The notes beneath the pieces were generated by a model. The model searched no databases. It was not told where the DNA came from and saw nothing but the letters and a program-made list of their open reading frames with translations. Positions 10,932-22,100 of a stretch of DNA of 64,000 nucleotides are shown piece by piece. Position 1 is the stretch's first letter. The number at the start of each line of letters is the position of its first letter. Origin of the DNA: Brachypterus glaber (lineage: Eukaryota > Arthropoda > Insecta > Coleoptera > Kateretidae); contig OY294047.1 in the NCBI GenBank assembly GCA_958510825.1, positions 48,219,365-48,283,364 on the forward strand, read 5' to 3'. Both the position numbers and the translations under genes were made by a program.

Positions 10932-12874
10932 TCATTTTCCTCTTCATATACCTCAGAAATAGCCGAGACCCTATAATTGCCTGACTTTTTCTCGAAGTTA
11001 TTATTGTTAGTATTGGCAGTATTGCCCTTATTTTGTTTATCCCACTTATCCCGAGGGGAAAAGTTGGTATTATCATTCCTATTAACGAAACGCCTGGTAT
11101 TATTTTCAAAATTTGCAGAAGTATTAAAATGGTCCGCCAACCGGAGCCTATCTAATGCTTCTGTAATATTACCTACCCCAATAAGAGAAGCAGATATTGT
11201 GGGACTGTAATGTCTTGCTATAATCGCAATAAGGTCCTGTTCAGGATATGGCGGCTGCAAAAACTTGGCCTTGGAAACGTTTAAAAGAAAATGATCAATA
11301 TAAGAACCAGAAGAAACATGGTACCTACCCGCTTCCAATTCTAATTTAATTTGTATTTGCCGAGTTGAGTTCCAAAAATGCTTTATAAATGCCGACTTAA
11401 AATTATTAAAATCAGCAAATGAATACAGTACAGCATCGGCCCAATATTTAGCCTTATCTTTAAATAAATTTTGGCACCAAGTCGGAAATATATTAAAGTT
11501 AATACCGTAAGTATGCACCGCATTTTCCAAAAGCCGAATAAATTCTATGGGATGTAACGTATCATCATCCCGGAATTCAGGTAAAACTTTATTGCTTTCC
11601 ACCAAGACATTACTAGCAGAAAATTGTGGAACCACCCTATTATTTGCAAAGTCATTACCATGTTGCAAAATATTATTTACAGGCATTTGACTTCCGAAAT
11701 TTATTGGATTTTGTTGGGGGGGAACCACCCTATTATTATTTGCAAAATTATTATTTTGTTGAACCACCCTATTATTCCGATCGCAATGTGTCATTGTATT
11801 AACGTTTGGGAAAATATGTGGAACGACCCTATTATTTGGGTTCACGTATGGCACAGAATTAATATCCGGCAAAATATTATTTTGGGGAACTACCCCATTA
11901 TTTGAATCGAAATGTGTCGTTGTATTAACATTTGGGAAAATATGTGGAACGACCCTATTATTATTATGTGGAATATTAACTTGTTGTTCCACCCGATATT
12001 CATAAACCGAATTAGGATACGTATCCCCCTGTGGGATGTTCAAATTAGGAGGAGGTACCCTATTAAAATATGAAAAATCAGAATTAAAAAAATGTTGTTG
12101 TTGAGCTACCCTATTATCAGTTAAATCATATGGCTTAACTGTATTTTCTTGGGGAAAATTTAAAATTGGATGAACAACCCTATTATCATGCGTAGAATAA
12201 TTTTGAGTAACTACCTTATTTTTACTCGACATACCCGGATTATTTGTAGCCAAGGAAGTGTACAAATTTAAATTGTTTAAATCGCGGTTTAAATTCTCGG
12301 AAAATGTATTCCTATTTTCATTCCTACTGTTATTTTCGGGAAAAGCGCGATCTAAAAGAAAATTTGAACTGTTCCCAGTTTGTCTAACCACCCTATTTCT
12401 ATTTGTAGTGTCAGTATTAGGTAAAGTACGATTATTTTGGCCAAATTGCATTTCTACATTTTTAGTTCTATTATAAAAATTATCTAAACTATGTCGTTTC
12501 ACAATATCTTCAGTGTTGACCTCAAGTAATCGTTCCTTATCTCGTTCGGTACTATTGTGCGAAAAAGTATATGGAAATCTCCTACCTTTATCTACGTGTA
12601 CTTCACTATTTGGTGACGTGGGCGCCGTTGAGGGTGGCGAAGGGAACCTTGGTAGTCCTTGGCCTGGGTTACGCCTGGTTGCTCCCGTATTTTCCTGGAG
12701 TATGATGGTCTCATCACTCTCACTCGGCCGGGACAGTTGGTTTTGGACCTCGCGACTGCTGGAAGGGGTGCTTTCAGCATCTTCGAGTCCAGGTTGTTGT
12801 CCAGACTTGGGTTGTTTGGCAGCCTGCCGGGTTATCATCCTCCCCTCGCTTTTTGGAGAACGTTGTAGCCCCAT
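10913..12874 (-). CDS. gag: Gag polyprotein of the Gypsy element
   Basis: A 653-residue protein from the ATG at 12872-12874. The open frame runs nine codons further to a GTG at 12901, but that overlaps the primer-site region, so the ATG is preferred. The first ~120 residues are Ser/Pro/Arg-rich. Residues ~140-430 are Asn-rich with many copies of an NRVVPQ-like motif, including two near-identical 42-residue-spaced blocks with NRVVPHIFPNVNT. Residues ~435-585 look like a retrotransposon capsid domain (DTLHPIEFIRLLE, KDKAKYWADAV, FKSAFIKHFW). The tail is basic and Asn-rich, then acidic. No CX2CX4HX4C zinc knuckle is present, unlike many Gypsy Gags. The product should assemble virus-like particles in the cytoplasm. 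The stop at 10913-10915 is bypassed by frameshifting into pol. Confidence 0.92.
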   Translation of the reverse strand: MGLQRSPKSEGRMITRQAAKQPKSGQQPGLEDAESTPSSSREVQNQLSRPSESDETIILQENTGATRRNPGQGLPRFPSPPSTAPTSPNSEVHVDKGRRFPYTFSHNSTERDKERLLEVNTEDIVKRHSLDNFYNRTKNVEMQFGQNNRTLPNTDTTNRNRVVRQTGNSSNFLLDRAFPENNSRNENRNTFSENLNRDLNNLNLYTSLATNNPGMSSKNKVVTQNYSTHDNRVVHPILNFPQENTVKPYDLTDNRVAQQQHFFNSDFSYFNRVPPPNLNIPQGDTYPNSVYEYRVEQQVNIPHNNNRVVPHIFPNVNTTTHFDSNNGVVPQNNILPDINSVPYVNPNNRVVPHIFPNVNTMTHCDRNNRVVQQNNNFANNNRVVPPQQNPINFGSQMPVNNILQHGNDFANNRVVPQFSASNVLVESNKVLPEFRDDDTLHPIEFIRLLENAVHTYGINFNIFPTWCQNLFKDKAKYWADAVLYSFADFNNFKSAFIKHFWNSTRQIQIKLELEAGRYHVSSGSYIDHFLLNVSKAKFLQPPYPEQDLIAIIARHYSPTISASLIGVGNITEALDRLRLADHFNTSANFENNTRRFVNRNDNTNFSPRDKWDKQNKGNTANTNNNNFEKKSGNYRVSAISEVYEEENEGNSEN

Positions 12875-12894
12875 TTCGTTGTTTTTTTTCTTCA

Positions 12895-12913
12895 GCTCCA
12901 CGTTGTGGCGTCA
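12895..12913 (-). other. Candidate primer-binding site
   Basis: Four bases inside the 5' LTR the sense strand reads TGACGCCACAACGTGGAGC. It resembles the tRNA-Lys-type binding site known from other retroelements (TGGCGCC, then CAACGTGGGGC), with two substitutions and one extra base. Position supports it as priming site; the tRNA assignment is inference. Confidence 0.5.
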
Positions 12914-12917
12914 CAGA

Positions 12918-13462
12918 TGTGGCAAAATAGCGGAGAGCAGGGGGCGTGGTTGGTGCTGGGATTTGTAAAAACAACGAAATATTCGGGGTGATGGCTTTTA
13001 TTGGTAACTTCGTCTAAAACTAAATACAACCGGTATATTAGAAATATTTCCTAAAATATTTCTAAGGCATTCTTTTTTTAACAAGAATAAATTGTGCAAT
13101 CTCGGCAAAATAATATTTAAAAAGTGAAATAAATTATTAAAAATAATATATGATGGTTTTAATTACTCACCTAAATACCAGACACACAAATTTATAACAA
13201 ATTATAATTGTTCACGTCCAAAGGATATTTTATATCTTGAACGAAGTACTCGATACGCCGTATAAAAGCAAATGGACGATTTCAACACGGATTAAAATTT
13301 AGAAAAAAACCGCGCAAAAAATTCGCATATCGACTGTTTGCAAATAAAGTAAGCACGCCGTGGTGTTACTTTCTTACCGATAATCCAAACGCCGGGTCGC
13401 AGTAACCATATGCTGGTGAATGCGAAACGAGCATTAACTGAAAAAATAGACTTTATGTCTCA
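12918..13462 (-). repeat. 5' LTR of the Gypsy element
   Basis: 545 bp. In sense orientation it starts TGAGACATAAAG and ends TTTTGCCACA. The target duplication ACCT abuts its outer end at 13463-13466. It should hold the promoter for the element's RNA; no core promoter motif was clear enough to mark. Confidence 0.95.
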
Positions 13463-14029
13463 ACCTTTAAATATAATAAAAACAACTCATAGGGATATGA
13501 GTCCAATATCGACTCCTTAGGACGCTGAAGCCCATTTAAGATATATAATGATAATAATTTTAAGCATTATTTTAATTTTTAGTCAATTTTTGAAACTTCA
13601 AGGTTAAGTCGTGCCCATTAATAATTTCAGTGCCAGCATTATTTCTGGTGTGCACGTCGGAGCCCGGGTACGTAAACTGTATCTTTGGTTATGACGGCCC
13701 TGGAACGTTTAACGCCATAGCAACACCATAAAACATGGAACTCCAAAACCAAGGCTACCCGGCAACGTATTAGGATATATCTAAGCGGTCGGAGCGAACG
13801 CAGCATCTACCTACAACGAACAACGCACAACTAAACTGTTGCACACTGGTGGCACACACCGTGTGACATCGGCCCCTAGCTAAAACTGCAGGGCACACGG
13901 TGTGTGCTATCGGCACTAAACGTGTTAAGCGTGATCTGTTTTGGATAAATTTTGATGGGGGTTTATTGGATCCTGTTTATCTAAAAACGCGTAATTTAAA
14001 AAATTTATAATTTTTGGCTGGCACCCTAA

Positions 14030-14611
14030 CATTTATGCATGCATGCATAATTATTAGATCTGTTCTAAACAAACACATTTTGTACTAAATGGGCGTAAGG
14101 ATTTATAATCCCGGTCCATTCAGTTCTAAATCAAACAAGAGGAAATTAGGCCACAATTCATGCTGCCTAATTGCAATATACAGTGATGTTTTTTCTTTGA
14201 CCAAAGTTTTATCTTTCAGAAGGCTAAAGTGGTGTTGTAAAAATAATCTGTACTGACACTCGCTTCCCCTAGAAAGTGAAAATAGAATTTTTTATATATT
14301 TTTTCATTTTTAAAATTCCTGTGTATTTTGCGCCTTCGCCAAAATTATAAATTTTGAAGAAAAACACTAAGAATGCTGAACCATTTAAAATTATTAAATC
14401 TCTATTTTTTACTGTGATAAATTCTAACACAAGATTTTTTGTTTTAATATGACCTGAAAAAAATCCCGTATACGCCTACTGTACATATGCAATTCACCAA
14501 AATATTTACGAACTTAGCTACGTAGCTACCTACGTAGCGTCAATCTTAATAGAAAATTAAATCTTATTTTATGCACTTGATATGTAAAATCAATAGTTTC
14601 GGAGAAATAGA
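14030..14611. other. No recognised gene
   Basis: AT-rich. A short palindrome (CTACGTAGCTACCTACGTAG) lies near 14519-14538. Nothing else was seen. Confidence 0.4.
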
Positions 14612-15035
14612 CAGGGGCGGATTTACGGCACCATGGGCAAATGCCCTGTGGACCGGTAGTCAAATGGACTGGTTTGGGAATCTTGTACCCAAAAAATATA
14701 TAAATTGATTAAAAAAACAAATTCATAACGAAGAAATAAATAAATTTTGTATTTTAAACAAAAGGATCACACATATAACCTTAAGTTTTCAATGGCGCAC
14801 CCCTGTAACGAGTCCGAGGAGGGCCACGGACCCCCGGGCCCAGGAGACCTATTTTTTTTGTGCTTTGCTTTATTGTGAGGTGCAATTTTTTACGCAAAAT
14901 TTGGTGATACTTTTTTCTTATCAAGTCTTGAGTTGGAAGCTGGTATTTTATCTCAAGTGTAGTTTTTAAAACAATTTAGTAAAGTCAGTTTCTTATCAAA
15001 TACACAGGCCGGTTTGAAGTCCCAGTCTTCCCCTG
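14612..15035. mobile_element. hAT-type nonautonomous element (copy 1)
   Basis: The left end is CAGGGGCGGATTTACGG and the right end finishes CTTCCCCTG. The flanking octamers GAAATAGA (14604-14611) and GAAATAGG (15036-15043) match in 7 of 8 bases. CAGGGGCGGA-like ends with an 8-bp target duplication are typical of hAT. GGGCAAATGCCC near the left end recalls GGGGCACATGCCCC in the 156-bp copy at 34977, so both belong to one family. No coding capacity. Confidence 0.65.
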
Positions 15036-15180
15036 GAAATAGGTATCCAAAATTAAGCAATTAACGTGTAATTTGTAAACATGGCTGACGCTAACGGCTA
15101 CTGTTGACCTATTTCATGCATAATTTAATTATCCTTAGTTTTTAAGCACATATTTACCAGATTCGGTGCATAATGTCAGA

Positions 15181-15540
15181 TATACATACACAGAAAAAAA
15201 GGATACCTTGAATCAAAGCAAAACGATCTTGATCCAAGGCCGCCATGGCTTTCGATATGTTCAACGCCATGACTGTCTTGGATCAAGTCCGCGGTGATCT
15301 TGGCATTTGAGGTCCTAGATTTAAGGACATTTCCTTAAATCAAAGTCACTTAAACCATTTATTTAAGATCATATTATCTTAAACCAAGTATGTAATTATC
15401 TTGATTTAAGACATATTATCTTTATATAAGATCATATTATCTTACACCAAGTCTTGGTTTAAGATAATATAATATTAAATTGAAGAGAATTATAATCTTG
15501 ATTTAAGATTACGATTCTCTTGATTCAAGATCATATTGAC
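15181..15540. repeat. Degenerate ATCTTGATTTAAGAT minisatellite
   Basis: Roughly ten imperfect copies of the self-complementary motif ATCTTGATTTAAGAT or ATCATATTATCTTA follow each other. Copies are unevenly spaced, so this looks like an old simple repeat. No gene was seen on either side up to the gap. Confidence 0.55.
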
Positions 15541-15898
15541 CCCACAGTCAGGTTCCAGGGTTAATAGAATGGTAAATATTTTGAAAAATTTCCCACACAT
15601 GTATTATATTATTTTGCACGCCTATGAAATATGATACTTTCTTACTCTGTTAATCGTGTGAAATTTGGTTTGATAGGTGGTCGTAGGAAAAAGCACTTGT
15701 TTTTGAAGAAAAACTTGTTGCAACGCCATTGCAAAAAGCACCGGTACCTAATCTAGTATCACGAATTGATATTTAGGGAGAGAATATAATTTATATTATT
15801 TTATATTATATTTAATTATAATGTATTAATCCACAAATAAATTATATTTTATAAATTAAAAATCAAACAATAAGCACGATTTTAGATTAGAGAAAAAA

Positions 15899-16098
15899 NN
15901 NNNNNNNNNNNNNNNNNNNNNNNNNNNNNNNNNNNNNNNNNNNNNNNNNNNNNNNNNNNNNNNNNNNNNNNNNNNNNNNNNNNNNNNNNNNNNNNNNNNN
16001 NNNNNNNNNNNNNNNNNNNNNNNNNNNNNNNNNNNNNNNNNNNNNNNNNNNNNNNNNNNNNNNNNNNNNNNNNNNNNNNNNNNNNNNNNNNNNNNNNN
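15899..16098. other. Assembly gap (200 N)
   Basis: Exactly 200 N, the customary placeholder for unknown length. Translations running through it are meaningless. Confidence 0.99.
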
Positions 16099-16421
16099 CA
16101 CGCCTATAAATTGTATTCTCACATTAAAATCTTTTTGAAAACATAATTTTTTTAATATTCATTAATGTCTACATTTTGCTATAAAACGATATTATCATTC
16201 ATTATAAAACAATAATTACTATATATTTTATATTGTACATTTATTATGAATAAAAAAAAAAAAAATTAATTGAATTAAAATATTTTTCAGGGAAAAATGT
16301 ATCAAAGAATAAACTAATAATATGATACGTATTCCAAGTAGCTTAGACCATTATATTATGTATCTGCCATCATTATTTGAAGCATATACATATAAATATC
16401 TGATATTGTTATCATACTATT

Positions 16422-16860
16422 CACAGCGCCTGCGCTAGAATAGTATTATACAGTAGTTTCGAATATTCAAAAAATTTCATAAATCGTCCTAGAAAAAAAC
16501 TACTTGGATATAAATTTGTTTCATAAAAAAATAAGAACCTTTTTTTTTCAAATGTCTGTCCGTCTGTCCATCTGTCCGTCTGTCCGATGTCACGATAACT
16601 CAAGAACGAATAAATCGATTCGATTTTAGGAAAAATCAAGTTCTACGAGGGGAAGGAAGTACCCTATTATTTTTAAAAGTATTACCCTATATAACAAAAA
16701 AGTTATGGTTAAAAATATCGGAAAAAGCTGAAAGAAAATTCCGATTAACGTAACTTATTTAAAAAAAATTAATTTTAGGATCAATTCTACCAATTTTGAA
16801 AGTAATCGCTCCAAAAATAAGAAGAACCCGCCATGTTAAACTTTAAAAAAAAAACAGGAA
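16422..16860 (+). mobile_element. CACAGCGCCTGCGCTAG-started repeat with (GTCY)n
   Basis: The start CACAGCGCCTGCGCTAGAA is followed by TAGTTTCGAATATTC, TGTCTGTCCGTCTGTCC (16554-16585) and CACGATAACTCAAGAACGAA. The order matches the minus-strand copy ending at 5604. The right boundary is not defined. Confidence 0.6.
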
Positions 16861-18339
16861 ACTATCAATAAAAAGAAAATATATATTTGTTTATATTTCG
16901 CAAAAACTGTCGTTACAGCCCCAGAAAAAATAACACTTTCTTTTAGATATTTTATTATTAAAGATTGTTTGTTATTTATTATTTTTAAAGACTTTTTGTG
17001 AAAAAACAATAATATAATAAAATATTTAAAAGAAAGTTTAATTTTTTAGGCAGCTGTAACGACAGTTACCATGGAATCACCTAAATAAAAAAAAAACATT
17101 TTTTAAAAGTTTGTTTTTAAAATAGATCTTATTAAAATTAAAAAAATAAATAAATTTTTTTTTCGCAAACATAAAATAAAAAAAATAAACTTATGAAATT
17201 ACTTTTTGATTTTTTTTTGAAAAACATTTTTTTTTTCAAGTATTTGGGAAAACGCAATATACCATTTACTGTGAATAGTATATAATGGAATGCGTAGCAA
17301 TTTCTCCTTTCTTATGAAATAAAAATCCCCAAAACAACATAATTGGAAATCAACTAGATAGTTGAAGCTCTCGCAGTATCCGCGCATGTTATTATCAAGC
17401 CTAAGAAAATATCTCTATCAAACTTGCTCCATTTCGGTTTGTCAACGAGTGTAATTTGATGCCTTAGTTCTACACTGTTTGCAACAAAACTAGTTTCATT
17501 CAATAAGTGACCATCTAGCCTCAGTAATCTGGCCAAAAAATAAATGGAAATAAAGCTGAAATTTAAATTAAATTCCAAATTAGAACAATTTTTTGTTTTT
17601 TTTTACCAATTATTGGTAAAATTTTTCGTCAGAGTGCTAAAGGGTATTATAAAATTTAGCAATACATAAAATTAAAATAGATCATTAAATTTGTAAAAAT
17701 TTTGCCTGCGGAGCTATAACTTATTGTGAAAGTACCTATAAAATTATTTTAAAATTAAAATGCACCATCAAATTTATATTTTTTTGCCTACGGTACTAGA
17801 GCTGTCTTGCATTTTTGCTAAATTTTAAATTTTATAACTGTCTATAATTAAAACATATATAACACAAATTTGCAAAAAAAGTTCGACTGCGGCGCTAGAG
17901 GTCTCTTCTTTTTTTTAAATAAAATTAATTTAATTTTTTTAGTCGCCTCCTTCCTCAAACATTTCTAAATCCGCCTGGAGTGATGTGTTTGGACTTTTTG
18001 ACGTTTTGAATTGAATAGTTAAGAATTGAGGTAACGATATCATCGTCGTGGAGCAAAAAATTACTAATAAATCAATAATTCGTAGATAAGGGCAATTTAA
18101 TTTCAATTCAAGGCTTATAGGTACATGAATAACCATGAAATAGTAGGTAATATTCGTTATAGGTATTCAATTTTGCATGCAAATTACGTCCATTTATTTC
18201 TATATGGACGTAGCAGCAGCTATGTTTTGTTTCCTTCCTATTATGTCAGTATAGATACTATTAGAATGGATACAATGTATTTTATATTTTCTATAGAAAT
18301 ATCTTAATTAAGTGCATATTGTTATCATATAGCATGCCC
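16861..18339. other. AT-rich stretch without recognised gene
   Basis: Low-complexity A/T tracts and short degenerate repeats with no protein-like frame. At 18339-18350 CATTAGGGTGGT appears, the terminus of the palindrome at 61656, but no partner end is nearby. Confidence 0.4.
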
Positions 18340-18484
18340 ATTAGGGTGGTCGCGAAAATTCAAATTGAATATACGAATGCTACCTACACAAAGATTAACT
18401 AACAAACTAACAGTAACAAACTAACAAACTAGAAATTCAAGTTAAATAAAAACTAAAAAAAAGTAAAACCAGTATCTTAAAATA

Positions 18485-18498
18485 TCATATATATATAT

Positions 18499-18565
<67 letters not shown>
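18485..18565. repeat. (AT)n microsatellite
   Basis: About 80 bp of almost pure AT repeat, abutting the left end of the 5.65-kb element. Confidence 0.95.
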
Positions 18566-18959
18566 TCATATTCCATCAATAGGGAGCCCGAAATTGCATG
18601 TTCGACCTGCGATACGAAGCCCACTACCGACATACGAGGCCCGGTTTTGGGCTTCGAATTTTTTATAGTGTATATCGTTTTATTGGACCTTAAATATAGT
18701 AGAAGAAGAAGACTTGAAAAATTGCCCAGGGCTTCCTATTATTCTAATACCCATCAAAATATACGCGCCTGTGTTCACGGAAGTTGAACTAGATGGCGAC
18801 ACAGTAGAACTGTATGTTGCATGTATTTTTATGTAGTTGTCATATGATATGAGTCCCTAAGATTTGGCAACGTTGTTGACTACTTCAACTTAAATTGTTC
18901 AGCACTGTAGTATTAATTGGCGCTAAATCTTTTGTGGTCATGTGCTTGTTAAAGAAGAA

Positions 18960-19005
18960 ATGAATAGGTCTAAGAAGATATTAGAGCTTGCTTTAAAAGC
19001 TCAAG
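18960..19005 (+). pseudogene. Orphan 5' exon with splice donor
   Basis: An ATG opens 15 codons, MNRSKKILELALKAQ, ending CAAG followed by GTAAGT, a strong consensus splice donor at 19006. The peptide is basic then Leu/Ala-rich, as in the N-terminal helices of many insect transposon-associated proteins, but this is resemblance only. The satellite begins some 130 bp later in what would be intron 1. No downstream exon was recognised before the element's right end, so it may be a remnant of the gene of a parental autonomous element. It could also be chance. Confidence 0.35.
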
Positions 19006-19138
19006 GTAAGTTAACGTAACATACCTAAATTCAATAAATAACTTTAAATATTTTCTATATTTCAAAGAGTTTTTATTGTAAGAAAAAAACTGTCTATCAA
19101 GTTCCGTTAACGGACTCTCGTGGGATTCACAGTGGGAA

Positions 19139-22100
19139 ATAACGATCTTTTCCTGCGGAACGGTAAAAAAAGAGTACTTTAAATTATCCGATCGGGCTGA
19201 AATTTTGTACGCTGACTTAAGGGACCTTTCTGCACCCCATCATGAAATTTCAACCCCATCAAACAATATTTAAGGGTGGCTTCCCCCTTTAAAACAATTT
19301 TTTTTCAGCGGAACGGTAAAAAAAGAGTACTTTAAATTATCCGATCGGGCTGAAATTTTTTACAGCGACTTTAAGGACCTCCCTGCACCCCATTCTAAAA
19401 TTTCAACCCCATCGGAAAATATTTAGGGTTGGTTTACGCCTCCGAAACGATTTTTTCTGCGGAATGGTAAAAAACGAGTACTTTAAATTATCCGATCGGG
19501 CTGAAATTTTTTATGCTGACTTTAGGTACCACCCTGCACCCCATTCTAAAATTATAACCCGATCGGAAAATATTTAGGGTTGGTTTACGCCTCCGAAACG
19601 ATGTTTTCTGTGGAATGGTAAAAAACGAGTACTTTAAATTTTCTATGCTGACTTAAGAGACCTTCCTGCACCCCATCCTAAAATTTAAACCCCATCGGAA
19701 AATATTTAAGGGTGGCTTCCCCTTTGAAACATTTTTTTTCAGCGGAACGGTAAAAACAGAGAACTTTAAATTATCCGATTGGCCTGAAATTGTTTGTGGT
19801 GACTTTAGGGATCTTCCTGCAACCCATTCTAAAATTTCAACCCCATCTGAAAATATTTAGGGTTGGTTTATGCCTGCAAAACGATTTTTTTCTGCGGAAT
19901 GGTAAAAAACGAGTACTTTAAATTATCCGATCGGGCTGAATTTTTTTATGCTAACTTTAAGTACCCCCCTGCACCCCATTCTAAAATTATAACCCGATCG
20001 GAAAATATTTAGGGTTGGTTTACGCCTCCGAAACGATGTTTTCTGCGGAATGGTAAAAAACGAGTACTTTAAATTATCCGATCGGACTGAAATTTTGTAT
20101 GCTGACTTAAGAGACCTTCCTGCACCCCATCCTAAAATTTGAACCCCATCGGACAATATTTAAGGGTGGCTTCCCCCTTTGAAACATTTGTTTTCAGCGG
20201 AACGGTAAAAAATAGAACTTTCAATTATCCGATTGGGCTGAAAATTTTTGTGGTGACTTTAGGGACCTCCCTGCACCCTATCCTAAAATTTCAACCCCAT
20301 CTGAAAATATTTAGGGTTGGTTTACGCCTGCAAAACGATTTTTTTTTGCGGAATGGTAAAAAACGAGTACTTTAAATTATCTGATCGGGCTGAAATTATT
20401 TATGCTGACTTTAGGTACCACCCTGCACCCCATTCTAAAATCATAACCCGATCGGAAAATATTTAGGGATGGTTTACGCCTCCGAAACGATGTTTTCTGC
20501 GGAATGGTAAAAAACGAGTACTTTAAATTATCAGATCGGACTGAAATTTTGTATGCTGACTTAAGAGATCTTCCTAATATTTGAACCCCATCGGACAATA
20601 TTTAAGGGTGGCTTCCCCCTTTGAAACATTTTTTTTTTCAGCGGAACGGTAAAAAATAGAACTTTCAATTATCCGATTGGGCTGAAAATTTTTGTGGTGA
20701 CTTTAGGGACCTCCCTGCACCCTATCCTAAAATTTCAACCCCATCGGAAAATATTTAAGGTTGGTTTACGCCTGCGAAACGATTTTTTTCTGCAGAATGG
20801 TAAAAAACGAGAACTTTAAATTATCCGATCGGGCTGAAATTTTTTAGGGCGACTTTAGGGACCTCTCTGCACCCCATTCTAAAATTTCAACCCCATCAGA
20901 AAATATTTAGGGTTGGTTTACGCCTCCGAAACGATTTTTTCTGCGGAATGGTAAAAAACGAGTACTTTAAATTATCCGATCGGGCTGAAATTTTGTATGC
21001 TGACTTTACAGACCTTCCTGCATCCCATCCTAAAATTTTAACCCCATCGGAAAATTTTAACGGTGGCTTCCCCTTTGAAACATTTTTTTTTCAGCGGAAC
21101 GGTTAAAAAAGAGAACTTAAAATTATCCGATTGGCCTGAAATTGTTTGTCGTGACTTTAGAAATCTTCCTGCACCCCATTCTAAAATTTCAACCCCATCT
21201 GAAAATATTAAGGGTTGGTTTACTGCTGCAAAACGATTTTTTTCTGCGGAATGGTAAAAAACGAGTACTTTAAATTATCCGATCGGGCTGAAATTTTTTA
21301 TGCTGACTTTAGGTACCACCCTGCACCCCATTCTAAAATTATAACCCGATCGGAAAATATGTAGGGTTGGTTTACGCCTCCGAAACGATGTTTTCTGCGG
21401 AATGGTAAAAAACGAGTACTTTAAATTATCCGATCGGACTGAAATTTTCTATGCTGACTTAAGAGACCTTCCTGCACCCCATCCTAAAATTTAAACCCCA
21501 TCGGAAAATATTTAAGGGTGGCTTCCCCTTTGAAACATTTTTTTTCAGCGGAACGGTAAAAACAGAGAACTTTAAATTATCCGATTGGCCTGAAATTTTT
21601 TGTGGTGACTTTAGGGATCTTCCTGCAACCCATTCTAAAATTTCAACCCCATCTGAAAATATTTAGGGTTGGTTTACGCCTGCAAAACGATTTTTTTCTG
21701 CGGAATGGTAAAAAACGAGTACTTTAAATTATCCGATCGGGCTGAATTTTTTTATGCTAACTTCAAGTACCCCCCTGCACCCCATTCTAAAATTATAACC
21801 CGATCGGAAAATATTTAGGGTTGGTTTACGCCTCCGAAACGATGTTTTCTGCGGAATGGTAAAAAACGAGTACTTTAAATTATCCGATCAGACTGAAATT
21901 TTGTATGCTGACTCAAGAGACCTTCCTGCACCCCATCCTAAAATTTGAACCCCATCGGACAATATTTAAGGCTGGCTTCCCCCTTTGAAACATTTTTTTT
22001 TCAGCGGAACGGTAAAAAATAGAACTTTCAATTATCCGATTGGGCTGAAAATTTGTGGTGACTTTAGGGACCTCCCTGCACCCCATCCTAAAATTTCAAC

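Larger units (their letters stand above)
7031..13462 (-). mobile_element. Complete Ty3/Gypsy LTR retrotransposon
   Basis: A 6432-bp element bounded by two 545-bp LTRs, with the target duplication ACCT at 7027-7030 and 13463-13466. In minus-strand order it has 5' LTR (12918-13462), a primer-binding-site-like stretch, gag, a frameshift site, pol (protease, reverse transcriptase, RNase H, integrase), a G-rich polypurine tract and 3' LTR (7031-7575). Only about 50 bp separate the pol stop from the 3' LTR region, so there is no room for env. Identical LTRs and undamaged frames indicate a recent insertion that may still be active. Integrase following RNase H places it in Ty3/Gypsy, not Copia. Confidence 0.95.
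6730..14029. mobile_element. Older TIR element split by the Gypsy insertion
   Basis: TTAGGGTGCCA at 6730-6740 and its exact inverse TGGCACCCTAA at 14019-14029 bracket the LTR retrotransposon. Without the Gypsy element the host would be about 0.86 kb. If TA is taken as target duplication, the TIR is GGGTGCCA. An 11-bp match alone is weak support, but the symmetric placement makes an older MITE plausible. The right part (about 13610-13930) is richer in G+C and has the inverted pair GGCACACACCGTGTG and CACACGGTGTGTGC. Confidence 0.4.

Noticed and set aside
12899..12901. GTG as start of gag
   Set aside because: It overlaps the primer-binding region; an ATG lies nine codons downstream.
11624..12968. 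Several plus-strand frames opposite gag
   Set aside because: They are antisense to a well-supported Gag with recognisable domains and have compositionally biased translations.
16421..16639. Frame with Asp-Gln-Thr-Asp repeats
   Set aside because: It translates the (GTCY)n microsatellite; similar frames appear at every such tract.
18442..18633. Frame rich in Tyr-Ile repeats
   Set aside because: Translation of the (AT)n microsatellite; likewise at 24207 and 49782.
20139..20598. Small frames in the satellite (73-78 residues)
   Set aside because: They repeat the monomer sequence, are broken in neighbouring copies and lie on both strands.
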